Numbered from the stretch's first letter, positions 44,401 to 52,715 are shown. The stretch is DNA of 64,000 nucleotides from Patulibacter brassicae (GCF_033949425.1 NZ_JAXAVX010000007.1:1-64000), one strand, 5' to 3'. Notes: generated from the letters alone by a model not told the origin. Made by a program: numbers and translations.

Positions 44401-45665
44401 CTACGGACGAGGTCGCCTCCGACGGTCGCGTGGCGACCTCGGACGTCGACGCCGCGCCGAAGCGCCCGAGCCGCGCCCGCGCGGCCGCCGTCGAGGCGCC
44501 CTCCGAGGCGAGCGCCGGCCCCGACGACCGCCCGCCGCGTCGGACGCGTGCCCGCCGCGCCGCCGCCGAGACGGACGCGTCGTCCGCGGACGCCACGACG
44601 GCCGAGGACGCCGGCGCGACGGGCGACGACCAGGCGGCGACGCGCGCCCGCGCGGTCGCCCCCGAGACGGCATCCGACGAGGCCCCGAAGCCCAAGCGCA
44701 CCAGCCGCACGCGCAAGGCGGCCGTCGAGGCCCCCGCTGAGGCGAGCGCCGGTCCCGACGACGCGCCGCCGCGACGCACGCGACGCGCTGCGAGCGCGAC
44801 GTCGACCGCCGACGACACCGCGAGCGCGGGCGAGGACGCCGCGGCGCCGAAGGGCCGGGCGACGCGCTCCCGGAAGGCCGCCACCGCTGACGAGGACGCG
44901 GCGCCGAAGGGCCGGGCGACGCGTGCCCGGAAGGCCGCGACCGCCGCCGCGGACGACGAGGCGGCGCCGAAGGCCGCGCGCACCCCGCGGACCCGCAAGG
45001 CGGCGACCCCCGACCCCGACGGGACGGACGACGCCCCGCCGAAGCGCACCCGCACCCGGAAGGCCGCCGCCGACGCGACGGCGACCGCCGACGCGACCGC
45101 GCCGAAGCGCGCGACCCGCACCCGCAGGGCCACCGCCGCGGCCTCCGACGCCGACGACGACGCCCCGGCGAAGCGCCCGCGCAGGACCGCCGCTGCACCG
45201 GACGCCGACGACGCATCGCCTGCCCCGCGGTCCCGTACCCGGACCGCGGGCGCCGCGGCCTCCGAGGCCGGCGACGAGGCCGCCGCGCCGAAGCGCGCGA
45301 CCCGCACCCGCAAGGTCGCCGCCGCGGATGCGCCGGCCGCGGCGAGCGCCGCACCCGACGACGCCCCGCCGAAGCGCACCCGCGCCCGCAAGGCGACGGC
45401 CGACGGGCCCGCATCGGGCGACGAGACCGCCGCGCCGAAGCGCGCGGCCCGCACCCGCAAGACGACCTCGGCCGAGGACGACGCGCCGGCACCGAAGCGC
45501 GCCACCCGCACCCGCAAGACGGCCTCGACGGAGGACGACGCGCCGGCACCGAAGCGCGCCACCCGGGCGCGCAAGGCCCCGGCGACGGACGCCGATGCGC
45601 CGAGCGCCGAGGGCGACGCCCCCGCCGGCCGGCCCCGCAAGGCGCCGGCGTCCAAGGTGGCCTGA
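41466..45665 (+). CDS. SF2 DEAH-type helicase with acidic insertion and histone-H1-like tail
   Basis: 1399 aa. A LNPHQVDAL segment (102-110) typical of the start of a SF2 core is followed by an 85-residue Asp/Glu-rich insertion (130-215). Walker A follows (HATGAGKT, 229-236), then DEAH 317-320 in VVICDEAHTALG, motif III GMTATG, and motif VI QQRVGRVTR (519-527). Residues about 560-815 are helical and HEAT-like. From PKGKKRKKRPRKKK (about 818) to the end there are some 580 residues of Ala/Lys/Arg/Thr/Pro repeats such as APKRATRTRKAA alternating with acidic spacers, like bacterial H1-type proteins. ATP-driven DNA or RNA remodelling is expected; the specific role is unknown. ATG 41466 has a weak ribosome site. 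Confidence 0.9.
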   Translation: MANHPSVATEATPVPSRDVPSHEDVLRVAAFTHEPFVCDDEVAAEVLAPGTMRRVAFDLALAELEAGAAEPSQKWRRRWSMLLGLDRTLHHDEPALADGTTLNPHQVDALSGTYAALLADAQRRARGGGDEDDELVLSFEEPPAPEPEEEPAPKAAEVPAEEDEDEDDDRDEDPPDAEEELEELPELDAATAAKLDSAYDDEGEEDVDEDIDQLALDDPNAHKRFWFEHATGAGKTVAAMGFVESCRSGGILILTHRRNLVDQFIAELRDRGYGDRLSKPLLGDADDAHGPVTIETYQWFVRNAGQISGAYTVVICDEAHTALGDKTSAAIRAWTGPIFIGMTATGALIARHVTDLFPTQTSRFDLAQAARRGVIAPLRALRIPPGPGVRTIAKVPLRKGEVDMEFDQDELAKLLDQVPFNLAIADLYRTRFRNAPGVVYAAGVQHAYNVAESFRAAGMKAEAVSGETNKRELAKILAQYEAGEIDVLVNAQLLAEGWNSPRATVCMHLAPTASKRIYQQRVGRVTRRQPGKEAGVVVDFVHPATTHDDPVVTLHSLLDRDVYRGGAIVVGPVRRGRGRRVKVERRVLPVTPDIERRRQVFERELWRIAVEQLDWGEQRVWAALAGAKASPTNWRRARAMLNFDRSGELRRQFLVTALERNRNPQLRLRAVQEIATLKEAEPFDTAIDQVGQWPRDERREASRILLQAMADRRIGRRDQATAWIWRLAEWTRDLHEEYAAQRWPATKHLLGLLVNSSGAAHARNARRLVHAARQHDRRLQAALLAAAVAHTPEAEEVLREARTRLARKPGALSRDLLKDFPKGKKRKKRPRKKKGGGEGAEATTEAVATGAEAATGEGTADATASETTATAEPGQGKRRRRRRRGGGGGAASGASADATATAEAGGDAPTAGEDRAVGDPSPGRAAPVAADGAPGDDAASAVRADAVSASDAAQPGTSVDGAPARRTRRGAASGSPRTSTDEVASDGRVATSDVDAAPKRPSRARAAAVEAPSEASAGPDDRPPRRTRARRAAAETDASSADATTAEDAGATGDDQAATRARAVAPETASDEAPKPKRTSRTRKAAVEAPAEASAGPDDAPPRRTRRAASATSTADDTASAGEDAAAPKGRATRSRKAATADEDAAPKGRATRARKAATAAADDEAAPKAARTPRTRKAATPDPDGTDDAPPKRTRTRKAAADATATADATAPKRATRTRRATAAASDADDDAPAKRPRRTAAAPDADDASPAPRSRTRTAGAAASEAGDEAAAPKRATRTRKVAAADAPAAASAAPDDAPPKRTRARKATADGPASGDETAAPKRAARTRKTTSAEDDAPAPKRATRTRKTASTEDDAPAPKRATRARKAPATDADAPSAEGDAPAGRPRKAPASKVA
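44841..45587 (+). repeat. 57-bp in-frame repeats in the helicase tail
   Basis: Near-identical 57-bp units (19 codons) are adjacent at 44841/44898 and again at 45474/45531, each encoding a version of DAPAPKRATRTRKTASTED. Between and around them the same APKR..TRTRK pattern recurs at more degenerate spacing. Identity at the DNA level shows recent slippage or unequal crossing-over, so the tail length probably varies between strains. Confidence 0.75.
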
Positions 45666-45766
45666 AGCCGGTCCGGGGCGCGGGGCCCCCGCGGATCGCC
45701 ACCCGCCGCTCGGCGTTCCGTCCGCGGTGGAGCGGCCGCCGGACGACGACGTCCCCGACGACGGGG

Positions 45767-46528
45767 TCAGGCGCCGACGGCGAGGTGGACCTCGCCCGCG
45801 TCGACGGTGACGACCGACCCGTCGCCCCGCACGATGCGCAGGCGCCCGTCGGCGTCGACCCCGTCGGCGCGCCCGTGGTCGGCGGAACCGTCGAGGGCGG
45901 TCCAGCGGACGTCGCGACCGCGGAGCGCGTCGCGCTCGGCCCAGCGCTGCAGCAGGTCGTCGGGCGCCAGCGCGAGCGCCTCGTCGAGGCGATGCGCGAG
46001 GGCGTCGAGCACCGCGTCGCGCTCGCCGGCCGTCCGACCGAGGGTCGCCGCGCGGCGCGCGACGTCCTCGGGGAGGGCCGCGAGGTCGATCGCGACGTTC
46101 AGGCCGATGCCGACGATCGCCCAGTCCTCCGCCGGGCGCCCCTCGGCGAGGATCCCGGCGAGCTTGCGCAGCCCGTCCCCGGCCGGCGGCGCGTCCGGGC
46201 GGTCGCGACCGACGAGCACGACGTCGTTGGGCCACTTGAGCTGCGCCGCCGGCCCGACGACGTCCGCGACCGCGACGCCGGCCGCGAGCGGCAGCAGGCC
46301 GGGACGGTCGAGACCGCGCAGCAGGAACGAGGCCGTCAGGCCCTGACCGCGCGGCGCGGTCCATGCGCGCCCCTGCCGGCCGCGGCCGGCGGTCTGCGAC
46401 TCGGCCGTGACCGTCGTCCCGTGCGGTGCCCCCTCCTGCGCGAGCCGCCGGGCCTCGTCGTTCGTCGAGCCGAGCTCGTCGTGGTGGTGGCGGACCCAGC
46501 CGGGGCCGATCGTCGTCTGCTCGCTCAT
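45767..46528 (-). CDS. birA: Biotin-[acetyl-CoA-carboxylase] ligase, monofunctional
   Basis: 253 aa. The biotinyl-AMP loop is GRGRQGRAW, the catalytic lysine motif KWPNDV, and the C-terminal SH3-like domain (LRGRDVRWTALDG to GEVHLAV) is present. There is no N-terminal HTH, so unlike the E. coli protein it does not act as a repressor. It attaches biotin to carboxylase carrier proteins, needed for fatty-acid synthesis. Confidence 0.96.
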   Translation of the reverse strand: MSEQTTIGPGWVRHHHDELGSTNDEARRLAQEGAPHGTTVTAESQTAGRGRQGRAWTAPRGQGLTASFLLRGLDRPGLLPLAAGVAVADVVGPAAQLKWPNDVVLVGRDRPDAPPAGDGLRKLAGILAEGRPAEDWAIVGIGLNVAIDLAALPEDVARRAATLGRTAGERDAVLDALAHRLDEALALAPDDLLQRWAERDALRGRDVRWTALDGSADHGRADGVDADGRLRIVRGDGSVVTVDAGEVHLAVGA

Positions 46529-46950
46529 CCGCTGCCTCGGTCGTGGGACGCCGATCCTCCCACGTCCGCACGCGGGGTCGGCGTCGGTTCGCCACGGGGC
46601 GCCGAGGCCCGCCTCTTCGGCGCGCCTCCGAATCTCGTAATTTCGATCCGAATTTGACTGGCGCGACGGCGATCGCTAGCTTGGGGGCCGTGGTCGTCGT
46701 TCGCCGCCAGACGCTCCCGGGCCGCCGCTCGGTCTCGTCGGGGGTGCGCGCCGCCCGCCGTGATCGATGTTCCTGATCGCACGCGCTCCGCTCTCCCGAG
46801 CGCACCGGCCCGAGACGCTCCTCTCCCCGCCGGCCCGCCCACCGCGACCGCCTCGGCGGCGTGGACCGGCGGGCCGGCGGACCGGCCGGAGTCCCCACCG
46901 TCGGGCTCCGGCTCCCCGCCCCGCGATCCGCGCGACCCGCGCCCCGTTCG
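46529..46950. other. Intergenic region with a promoter and long leader, 422 bp
   Basis: No gene is supported. The segment around 46625-46660 is the least GC-rich stretch nearby (TCGTAATTTCGATCCGAATTTG). It sits upstream of a plus-strand promoter at 46654. From there to the first plausible start (46951) is about 260 nt of Pro/Arg-coding-like but probably untranslated DNA. Confidence 0.55.
46654..46682 (+). promoter_or_regulatory. Sigma-70-like promoter for the small unknown genes
   Basis: TTGACT (46654-46659), a 17-bp spacer and TAGCTT (46677-46682), preceded by an AT-rich stretch that could act as an UP element. Predicted start is near 46689, leaving a leader of over 250 nt before the first candidate gene. 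Confidence 0.5.
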
Positions 46951-47130
46951 ATGACGCACCCCCGCCCCACCACCGTTCCGTCCACCCCGGCCCGCCGCGT
47001 CCGCCCGATCCCGCCCGCCGAGGCCGTGGCCCCGTGGCCCGGGACCCGCTCCCGCCGGATCGGCTGGCAGCGCCGCCCGCCGACCGAGGCGCCCCCGCAG
47101 CGCGCCGGTGCCCGCCGGGACCGACCGTGA
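46951..47130 (+). CDS. Small basic Pro/Arg-rich ORF coupled to the next gene
   Basis: 59 aa from ATG 46951, MTHPRPTTVPSTPARR, ending GARRDRP. It has no recognisable domain. It is rich in Pro and Arg, as shadow frames are, but its stop overlaps the GTG of the next gene (GTGA) like true coupled genes here. A weak call. Confidence 0.3.
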   Translation: MTHPRPTTVPSTPARRVRPIPPAEAVAPWPGTRSRRIGWQRRPPTEAPPQRAGARRDRP

Positions 47131-47594
47131 GCGCGCTCGTCACCGCCCCGCGACGCCCCCGCCCCGCCGACCGGCTGCCGCTCTCGGCCTCGGCGCGGCG
47201 GGCCCGGCGCCTGGCGCGCGAGGTCCACGGCGACGAGGTCGATGCCGAAGGCCGGCGGGTGATGGCCGTCGTCGAGGCCGTCGCGCAGGGCGTGCCCGAG
47301 AGCGCACGGCGCACCGCGTTCGTCCACCGCGCCGTCGGGCGCACGCTGCGCCCGCGGCAGCTCGCGGCGCTGCTGGACCTCGACGACGACGAGCGCGATG
47401 CGCTCGCCCTGCTCGTCCGGCGCGCCGGCGAGGACGGGCTCGCGCACGCACGCCGCCTCGTGGCCCAGGAGCCGCGGCCCGCGCGGGAGCTCGCGCTCGT
47501 CGTCGCCTACGCGGCGCTCGCCGAGGAGCGCGACCGCCGCCGGCGCGAGGATGCACGCCGGCTCATCCGGGGCACCTGGACGCTGCGGTCCTAG
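47127..47594 (+). CDS. Helical protein of unknown function
   Basis: 155 aa from GTG 47127 (VSALVTAPRR). Largely alpha-helical and charged: LSASARRARRLAREVHGDE, VMAVVEAVAQGVPESARRTAF, LLDLDDDERDALALLVRRAGED, LALVVAYAALAEERDRRRREDARRLIRG. There is no membrane segment. It is not a known family to me. It converges with the S-adenosylmethionine hydrolase gene. Confidence 0.55.
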   Translation: MSALVTAPRRPRPADRLPLSASARRARRLAREVHGDEVDAEGRRVMAVVEAVAQGVPESARRTAFVHRAVGRTLRPRQLAALLDLDDDERDALALLVRRAGEDGLAHARRLVAQEPRPARELALVVAYAALAEERDRRRREDARRLIRGTWTLRS

Positions 47595-47624
47595 GTCCCG
47601 CTGCCGCGCCGACCCCGCGAGACG

Positions 47625-48434
47625 CTACGGGCGGCGGATGCGCACGGGACCGTCGACCGCGAGGCCCAGGCGCTCGCGGGCCGAGGCGCGGTTGACCGCC
47701 ACCGCCATCGCCCGGTTCGCGTCCTCGTAGACGATGAGCGTCCCGGGGTCGACGTCGGCGAAGGTCGACGCGTAGACGCCGCGCTCGCCGTTGATCTCGA
47801 CCGGCTCGCCGAGCTTCAGGCCGACGCCCATCGTCAGCTCCTCGTGCTCGAGGTCGAGCATGACGTTGCCGAAGCGGTCGAAGGCGATCGCGTGGGCCAC
47901 GACCTCGTCGGCCTCGACCTCGGCGAGCGGCATCGCCTGGATCGTGACGTCGTCGGGGTCCAGCGGCTCGCCGACGTCGTGGAGGTCGAGTCCCGTGGCG
48001 AGGCGGGCGGCGATCGGCGCGAAGATGTCGCGTCCGTGGAACGTCGCCGACACCGGCTCCAGCCGGTAGGCGGAGCGGCTGAGGTCCGCGGCCTCGACGA
48101 TCCCGCCGAAGCGCTGGGCGGCGAGCCAGAGCAGCCCGTTGTCCGGGCCGACGAGCATCCGGTCGTCCTCGGCGACGCGCAGCGCGATCGGCCGGCGGCG
48201 GCCCCCGACCTCGGGATCGACGACCGCGAGGTGGACGCCCGGCGGGGCGTACGGCAGCGCGCGCTGGAGCGTGATCGCGCCGAGCCGCACGTCGTAGGAC
48301 GGGATCCCGTGCGTGAGGTCGATGATCCGGGCCTGCGGCGCGATCCGCGCGATCACCGCGTGGCAGACCCCCACGAACTCGTCATGCAACCCGTAGTCGG
48401 ACAGGAACGTGACGGTGGGCTGATCGGTCGGCAT
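47625..48434 (-). CDS. SAM hydroxide adenosyltransferase (DUF62 / SAM hydrolase)
   Basis: 269 aa of the chlorinase/fluorinase fold. The N-terminal domain opens VTFLSDYGLHDEFVGVCHAVI with the conserved acidic residues, followed by IIDLTHGIPSYDVRLGA, VDPEVGG and LVGPDNGLLW. The C-terminal beta barrel is ITINGERGVYASTF-like (VEINGERGVYASTFADV). Non-halogenating members hydrolyse S-adenosylmethionine to adenosine and methionine. The ATG at 48434 gives the normal start. Confidence 0.92.
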   Translation of the reverse strand: MPTDQPTVTFLSDYGLHDEFVGVCHAVIARIAPQARIIDLTHGIPSYDVRLGAITLQRALPYAPPGVHLAVVDPEVGGRRRPIALRVAEDDRMLVGPDNGLLWLAAQRFGGIVEAADLSRSAYRLEPVSATFHGRDIFAPIAARLATGLDLHDVGEPLDPDDVTIQAMPLAEVEADEVVAHAIAFDRFGNVMLDLEHEELTMGVGLKLGEPVEINGERGVYASTFADVDPGTLIVYEDANRAMAVAVNRASARERLGLAVDGPVRIRRP

Positions 48435-48523
48435 CGGCGGGGCGGTCGGAGGACGGGGAAGGCGGCGCGCGCAGGACACTACGGCCCGCGTGTGGCGCCC
48501 CGCGCGACGGGTACCCACCGTGC

Positions 48524-48742
48524 ATGGAGCACGACCACGGCGACGAGCAGCAGGAGCGCTTCGCGGAGGCGGTGCGCCGCAAGGCGGAGGACGCGGAGGC
48601 CGCGTCCCGGGCCCCGCACGAGGAGCACCCCGGCGACGGCCCGGTCAGCGGAGCGCAGCGCACGGACGGCAGCGCGGACGCCCAGGGCGTGCGGCCCGCG
48701 GGCCAGAAGGGCGGCGGCGCGGCGCGGCGCTGGAGCGGCTGA
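48524..48742 (+). CDS. Small hydrophilic protein of unknown function
   Basis: 72 aa: a highly charged helix (DHGDEQQERFAEAVRRKAEDAEAASRA) then a Gly/Ser/Asp-rich disordered half ending GGGAARRWSG. It is not a shadow in composition (many Glu/Gln/Lys). It resembles the short disordered stress proteins common in actinobacteria. It is divergent from the DUF62 gene and convergent with cobA-hemD. Confidence 0.5.
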   Translation: MEHDHGDEQQERFAEAVRRKAEDAEAASRAPHEEHPGDGPVSGAQRTDGSADAQGVRPAGQKGGGAARRWSG

Positions 48743-48761
48743 CGGGCCCGCGGAGCGGGCC

Positions 48762-50309
48762 TCAGAACGGGCCGCGCCGGGCGACGACCGGCCGCTCGGC
48801 GGCGTCCGCCACCAGCGCGTCGACGAGGCCGTCGAGGTTCGCCTGCTCCGCCTCGACCGCCGGGGCGATGCCGAGCTCGACGAGCGCCTCGGTCGTCACC
48901 GGGCCGATCGACACCGGACGCGGGCCGTCGGCGCCGGGCAGGCCGCCGGCCTCGGCCAGGAAGCGCGCCGTCGAGGCCGACGTGAACGTCACGTAGTCGC
49001 AGCCGGCGATCGCGTCGAGGTCGTCGGAGCCCAGCGGCTCGGCGACCGTCTCGTACGCCGCGAGGTCGGTGACCTCGATGCCCGCCGCGCGCAGCCCGTC
49101 GGGCAGCGCGTCGCCCGCCGCGGCCGCGCGGAAGAGCAGCGCCTTCGGCGCCCCGTGCTCGATCGTCCGCGACCACGACGGCTGCGTCGCGCCGAGCAGC
49201 GCCGCGAGGGCCTCGCCGGTGAAGGTCTCCGGGACGACGTCGGGACGCAGGCCGACGGCGCGCAGCGCGCGTGCGGTGCCGGGCCCGACCGCGGCGAGCG
49301 TCGTGCCGTAGAGATCGCGACCGTCGCGGTCGGACCGCAGGAGCGCCGCCATGAGCTCGCGGGCGCCGTTGGGCGAGGTCACCGCGACGTACGCGTAGGG
49401 CGCGAGATCGGGCAGCTGCGCCTCGAGCGAGCGGGTCCGAATGGTGGGCGTCTCCACGACGTCGGCGCCGAGGGCGCGCAGCCGGCGGGCGAGCCCGGAC
49501 GCCTGCGCGCGCGCCCGCGTGACCGCGACGCGCCGGCCGAAGAGCGGTCGCTCCTCGAACCAGCGCAGCTCCTCGCGCAGCGCCGCGACCGACCCCACGA
49601 CCGTCACCGCCGGGGCCTGGATGCCGGCCTCCTCGGCGCGCGCCGCGATGTCGGCGAGCGTCCCGACCACGACCCGCTGGCCGGGCGTGGTGCCCGACTG
49701 GACGACCGCGACCGGCTCGTCGGCCGGGCGACCCGCCGCGACGAGCGACTCCGCGATCCGCGGCAGCCGGCGCACGCCCATGTAGAAGACGAGCGTCCCG
49801 GGGAAGCGCGCCAGGCCCTCCCAGTCGATCGTCGACTCCGGCTTGCGCGGATCCTCGTGGCCGGTGACGAACGCGACGCCCGGCGCGTGCTCGCGGTGCG
49901 TCACCGGCACGCCCGCGTACGCCGGCCCGGCGATGCCGGCGGTCACGCCCGGCACGACCTCGTACGGGATGCCGCGAGCCCGCAGGCGCTGCGCCTCCTC
50001 CCCGCCGCGGCCGAAGACGAACGGGTCGCCGCCCTTCAGCCGCACGACGGAGCGGCCGGCGAGCGCGTGCTCGACGAGCAGCGCCTCCGTCTCGGCCTGC
50101 GGCACCTGCTTGCCGCCGCCGCGCTTGCCGACGTCGATGAGCTCGGCGTCCGGCCGGGCCCCGTCGAGCGCCGTCGGCGGGATCAGCTGGTCGTGGAGCA
50201 CGACGTCGGCGGTGGCGACGAGCTCGAGCGCACGCGCCGTCATGAGGCCCGGGTCGCCGGGTCCGGCCCCGACGAGGTGGACGGTGCCCGGGGTGATCTC
50301 GTCGGTCAT
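48762..50309 (-). CDS. cobA-hemD: Fused uroporphyrinogen-III C-methyltransferase and uroporphyrinogen-III synthase
   Basis: 515 aa. The CobA/SUMT half (1-245) has VHLVGAGPGDPGLMTARAL, VVRLKGGDPFVFGRGGEEA and GVTAGIAGPAYAGVPVTHRE. It methylates uroporphyrinogen III to precorrin-2 with S-adenosylmethionine. The HemD half (255-515) has GRRVAVTRARAQASGLARRLRALGA, AVTSPNGARELMAAL and VTFTSASTARFLAEAGG. It closes the linear tetrapyrrole into uroporphyrinogen III. The fusion puts the branch point between haem and siroheme/cobalamin on one polypeptide. It is 46 nt after hemC. Confidence 0.96.
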   Translation of the reverse strand: MTDEITPGTVHLVGAGPGDPGLMTARALELVATADVVLHDQLIPPTALDGARPDAELIDVGKRGGGKQVPQAETEALLVEHALAGRSVVRLKGGDPFVFGRGGEEAQRLRARGIPYEVVPGVTAGIAGPAYAGVPVTHREHAPGVAFVTGHEDPRKPESTIDWEGLARFPGTLVFYMGVRRLPRIAESLVAAGRPADEPVAVVQSGTTPGQRVVVGTLADIAARAEEAGIQAPAVTVVGSVAALREELRWFEERPLFGRRVAVTRARAQASGLARRLRALGADVVETPTIRTRSLEAQLPDLAPYAYVAVTSPNGARELMAALLRSDRDGRDLYGTTLAAVGPGTARALRAVGLRPDVVPETFTGEALAALLGATQPSWSRTIEHGAPKALLFRAAAAGDALPDGLRAAGIEVTDLAAYETVAEPLGSDDLDAIAGCDYVTFTSASTARFLAEAGGLPGADGPRPVSIGPVTTEALVELGIAPAVEAEQANLDGLVDALVADAAERPVVARRGPF

Positions 50310-50355
50310 GGCTGAGGATGCGATCGGGGGACGGTGGTCGGCGCGGGGCGGGAGG

Positions 50356-51285
50356 TCACTCCGCCGCCTCCCGCAGCGGCGCCGGCGCCTGCTCGAACGA
50401 CGCGGCGAGGATGTCGTCCGCGCCGGCCGCCCGCAGCCGCTGGGCGAGCAGGGCGCCGAGCGCCTCCGGATCGTCGCCGTCGCGCTGGTCGACGGCCCAG
50501 TCGCCGCCGTCCGGCGTGCCGACGAACCCCCGCAGGCGCAGCGCCTCGCCGCCGGGCACGCGTGTCGCGTGCGCGCCGACGGCGCTCGTGCAGTCCGCGC
50601 CCAGGGCGCGGGCAAGGGCGCGCTCGGCGGTGAGGCAGCGGCCGGTCTCGGCGTCGTGGACGAGCGCGGCCGCGGCCGCCGCCTCCGGATCGCCCGTGCG
50701 GCCCTGCAGCGCGACGACGCCCTGGCCGGGGGCGGGCACGAACGTCGGGCCGGTGAGCGCGACGGCGGGCTCCGGCGCGCGGCCGAGCCGCTCGAGCCCG
50801 GCCGCGGCGAGCACGATCGCGTCGAGGCGGGCGGCGCCCGCATCGGCCAGGCGCGCGATGCGGGTGTCGACGTTGCCGCGGATCTCGACGACCTCGACGT
50901 CGCGGCGCGCGGCGCGCAGCTGGGCCGCGCGGCGCAGGCTGGCGGTGCCGATCCGCGCGCCCCTCGGCAGGTCCTCGAGCGTCGGCGCGCCGATCAGGAC
51001 GTCGGCCGTGGCCGCGCGTCGCGGGCAGCCGAGCAGGGCGGTGTCCGCGGCGAGCGCGGCCGGGACGTCCTTCGCCGAGTGGACGGCGAGGTCGATCTGC
51101 TCGGCGACGAGCGCCCGCTCGAGCTCGCCCGTCCACTTCGCCTTGTCCGGCGCGGCGCGGTCGCGGTCGCCCGTCGTGACGAGCTCGACGATCGCGACCT
51201 CGAGCCCCGCGGCGCGCAAAGCGTCGCCGACGGCCCCGGCCTGCGCCAGGGCGAGCGGGCTGCGGCGCGTCCCGAGCCGGATCAC
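50356..51285 (-). CDS. hemC: Hydroxymethylbilane synthase (porphobilinogen deaminase)
   Basis: 309 aa. It polymerises four porphobilinogens to hydroxymethylbilane. RLGTRRSPLALAQA at the start, VHSAKDVPA (catalytic Asp), RGNVDTRIARLADAGAARLDAIVLAAAGLERLG, and the dipyrromethane-anchoring cysteine in ALGADCTSAVGAHA. The ATG overlaps the hemA stop (ATGA), so synthesis is coupled. Confidence 0.97.
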   Translation of the reverse strand: MIRLGTRRSPLALAQAGAVGDALRAAGLEVAIVELVTTGDRDRAAPDKAKWTGELERALVAEQIDLAVHSAKDVPAALAADTALLGCPRRAATADVLIGAPTLEDLPRGARIGTASLRRAAQLRAARRDVEVVEIRGNVDTRIARLADAGAARLDAIVLAAAGLERLGRAPEPAVALTGPTFVPAPGQGVVALQGRTGDPEAAAAAALVHDAETGRCLTAERALARALGADCTSAVGAHATRVPGGEALRLRGFVGTPDGGDWAVDQRDGDDPEALGALLAQRLRAAGADDILAASFEQAPAPLREAAE

Positions 51286-52715
51286 GAGCGCTGCGCGCGA
51301 CGCTCGGCCAGCGGCCGCACGTTGTCGGGCACCGAGCCCGCGGGCCGCGACGTCCCGGCGCCCCCGACCATCCCGCCGCCGGCGGCCGCGCGGGCACCCG
51401 CGTGGGCGCGCCGCGTCTCGACGTCCGCCGCGTGGGCGTCCGGATCGTCGAGGCCGAAGAGCTCGCGCAGCAGCTCGATCTGGCCGTGGGCATCGCCGTC
51501 GCGGTGCTTCAGGCGGACGGTCGGCTCGTGGAGCAGCCGCTGGACGACGGTCCGCGCCAGGCGCTCGGCACGCGCGAGGTCGTCGTCGGACGCGCTCTCC
51601 CAGCGGCCCGCGTTCTCCGCGACGACGGCGTCGACGATCTGGTTCGCGCGGCCGCGGAGGTCCGCGATCGTCGGCGTGACGTCGAGCTGGCCCATCCAGC
51701 GGGCGAAGCGGAGGATCTCCTCCTCCACGATGCCGGTCGCGCGCTCGGCCTCCTCGCCGCGATCGGCGAGGTTGCGCGCGACGACCGCCTGGAGGTCGTC
51801 CATGTCGTAGACGGCGACGCCCTCGACGGCGGCGCAGTCGGGGTCGACGTCGCGCGGGACGGCGATGTCGATGAGCACGAGCGGCCGATCGTCGCCCTCC
51901 GCGCGGCGGCGCCGCATGACGTCCTCGAGCGCGTCGCGCTCGATCACGGGGTGCGGCGAGGCCGTCGACGTGACGACGATGTCCGCCGCGCGCAGCTGGT
52001 CGGGCAGGGCGTCGAGGCTGCCGACGCGCCCGCCGAAGCGCTCCGCCAGCGACGCGGCGCGATCGGCGTGGCGATTGGAGACGAACAGCGTCTGCACGCC
52101 GCGGGCGACGAGCGCCTGCGCGGTGAGCTCGGCCGTCTCGCCGGCGCCGACGATCACGACGTCGCGGTCCTCGAGCGCGCCGACGACGCCGGCGGCGAGG
52201 TCGACGGCGACCGAGGCGACGCTCGTGCGCCGCTCGGCGATCCGCGTCTCGCTGCGCACGCGCTTGCCGGTCCGCAGCGCGGCCTCGAACAGGCGGCTCA
52301 GCAGCGGGCCGGTCGTGCCGAGACGACGCGCGTGCTCGTAGCTGCGCCGGACCTGCCCCTGGATCTCGTACTCGCCGATGATCATCGAGTCCAGGCCCGA
52401 CACGACGCGGTAGAGGTGACGCGCCGCGTCGCAGTTGCGTGGCGAGTAGACGAGCCCGGCGAGCTCGATCGGGCGGATGCGCGAGAGCTCGGCGAACCGC
52501 GTCAGCAGCTCGGACTCGGCGCGGACCGGATCGCCGACGACGAGGTACGCCTCGGCCCGGTTGCAGGTCGAGACCGCGGCCGCCTCGTGGACGTCGTCCA
52601 GCGCGATCAGCTCGTGGAGCAGCCGCTCGGTCTGTCCGTCGGTCAGGGCCAGCCGCTCGCGCACGCCGACCGGAGCGGTCTTGTGCGAGATCCCGAGGAC
52701 GAGCAGCTCGTGCAT
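51282..52715 (-). CDS. hemA: Glutamyl-tRNA reductase
   Basis: 477 aa. The catalytic Cys51 is in STCNRAEAY, the S1 segment LVLGISHKTAPVGVRERLA, the dimer-spine helix, and the NADPH motif VIVGAGETAELTAQAL. It reduces glutamyl-tRNA to glutamate-1-semialdehyde, the first committed step. The C-terminal tail beyond the helical domain (about 435-477) is Ala/Gly-rich. The start overlaps the stop of the small membrane gene upstream (TGATG). Confidence 0.97.
   Translation of the reverse strand: MHELLVLGISHKTAPVGVRERLALTDGQTERLLHELIALDDVHEAAAVSTCNRAEAYLVVGDPVRAESELLTRFAELSRIRPIELAGLVYSPRNCDAARHLYRVVSGLDSMIIGEYEIQGQVRRSYEHARRLGTTGPLLSRLFEAALRTGKRVRSETRIAERRTSVASVAVDLAAGVVGALEDRDVVIVGAGETAELTAQALVARGVQTLFVSNRHADRAASLAERFGGRVGSLDALPDQLRAADIVVTSTASPHPVIERDALEDVMRRRRAEGDDRPLVLIDIAVPRDVDPDCAAVEGVAVYDMDDLQAVVARNLADRGEEAERATGIVEEEILRFARWMGQLDVTPTIADLRGRANQIVDAVVAENAGRWESASDDDLARAERLARTVVQRLLHEPTVRLKHRDGDAHGQIELLRELFGLDDPDAHAADVETRRAHAGARAAAGGGMVGGAGTSRPAGSVPDNVRPLAERRAQRS

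Noticed and set aside
40590..47447. A 2285-aa open frame on the minus strand across the helicase
   Set aside because: It is the antisense of a GC-rich, repetitive gene. The predicted protein is Arg/Gly/Ala-rich low complexity without domains, while the plus-strand frame has all helicase motifs.
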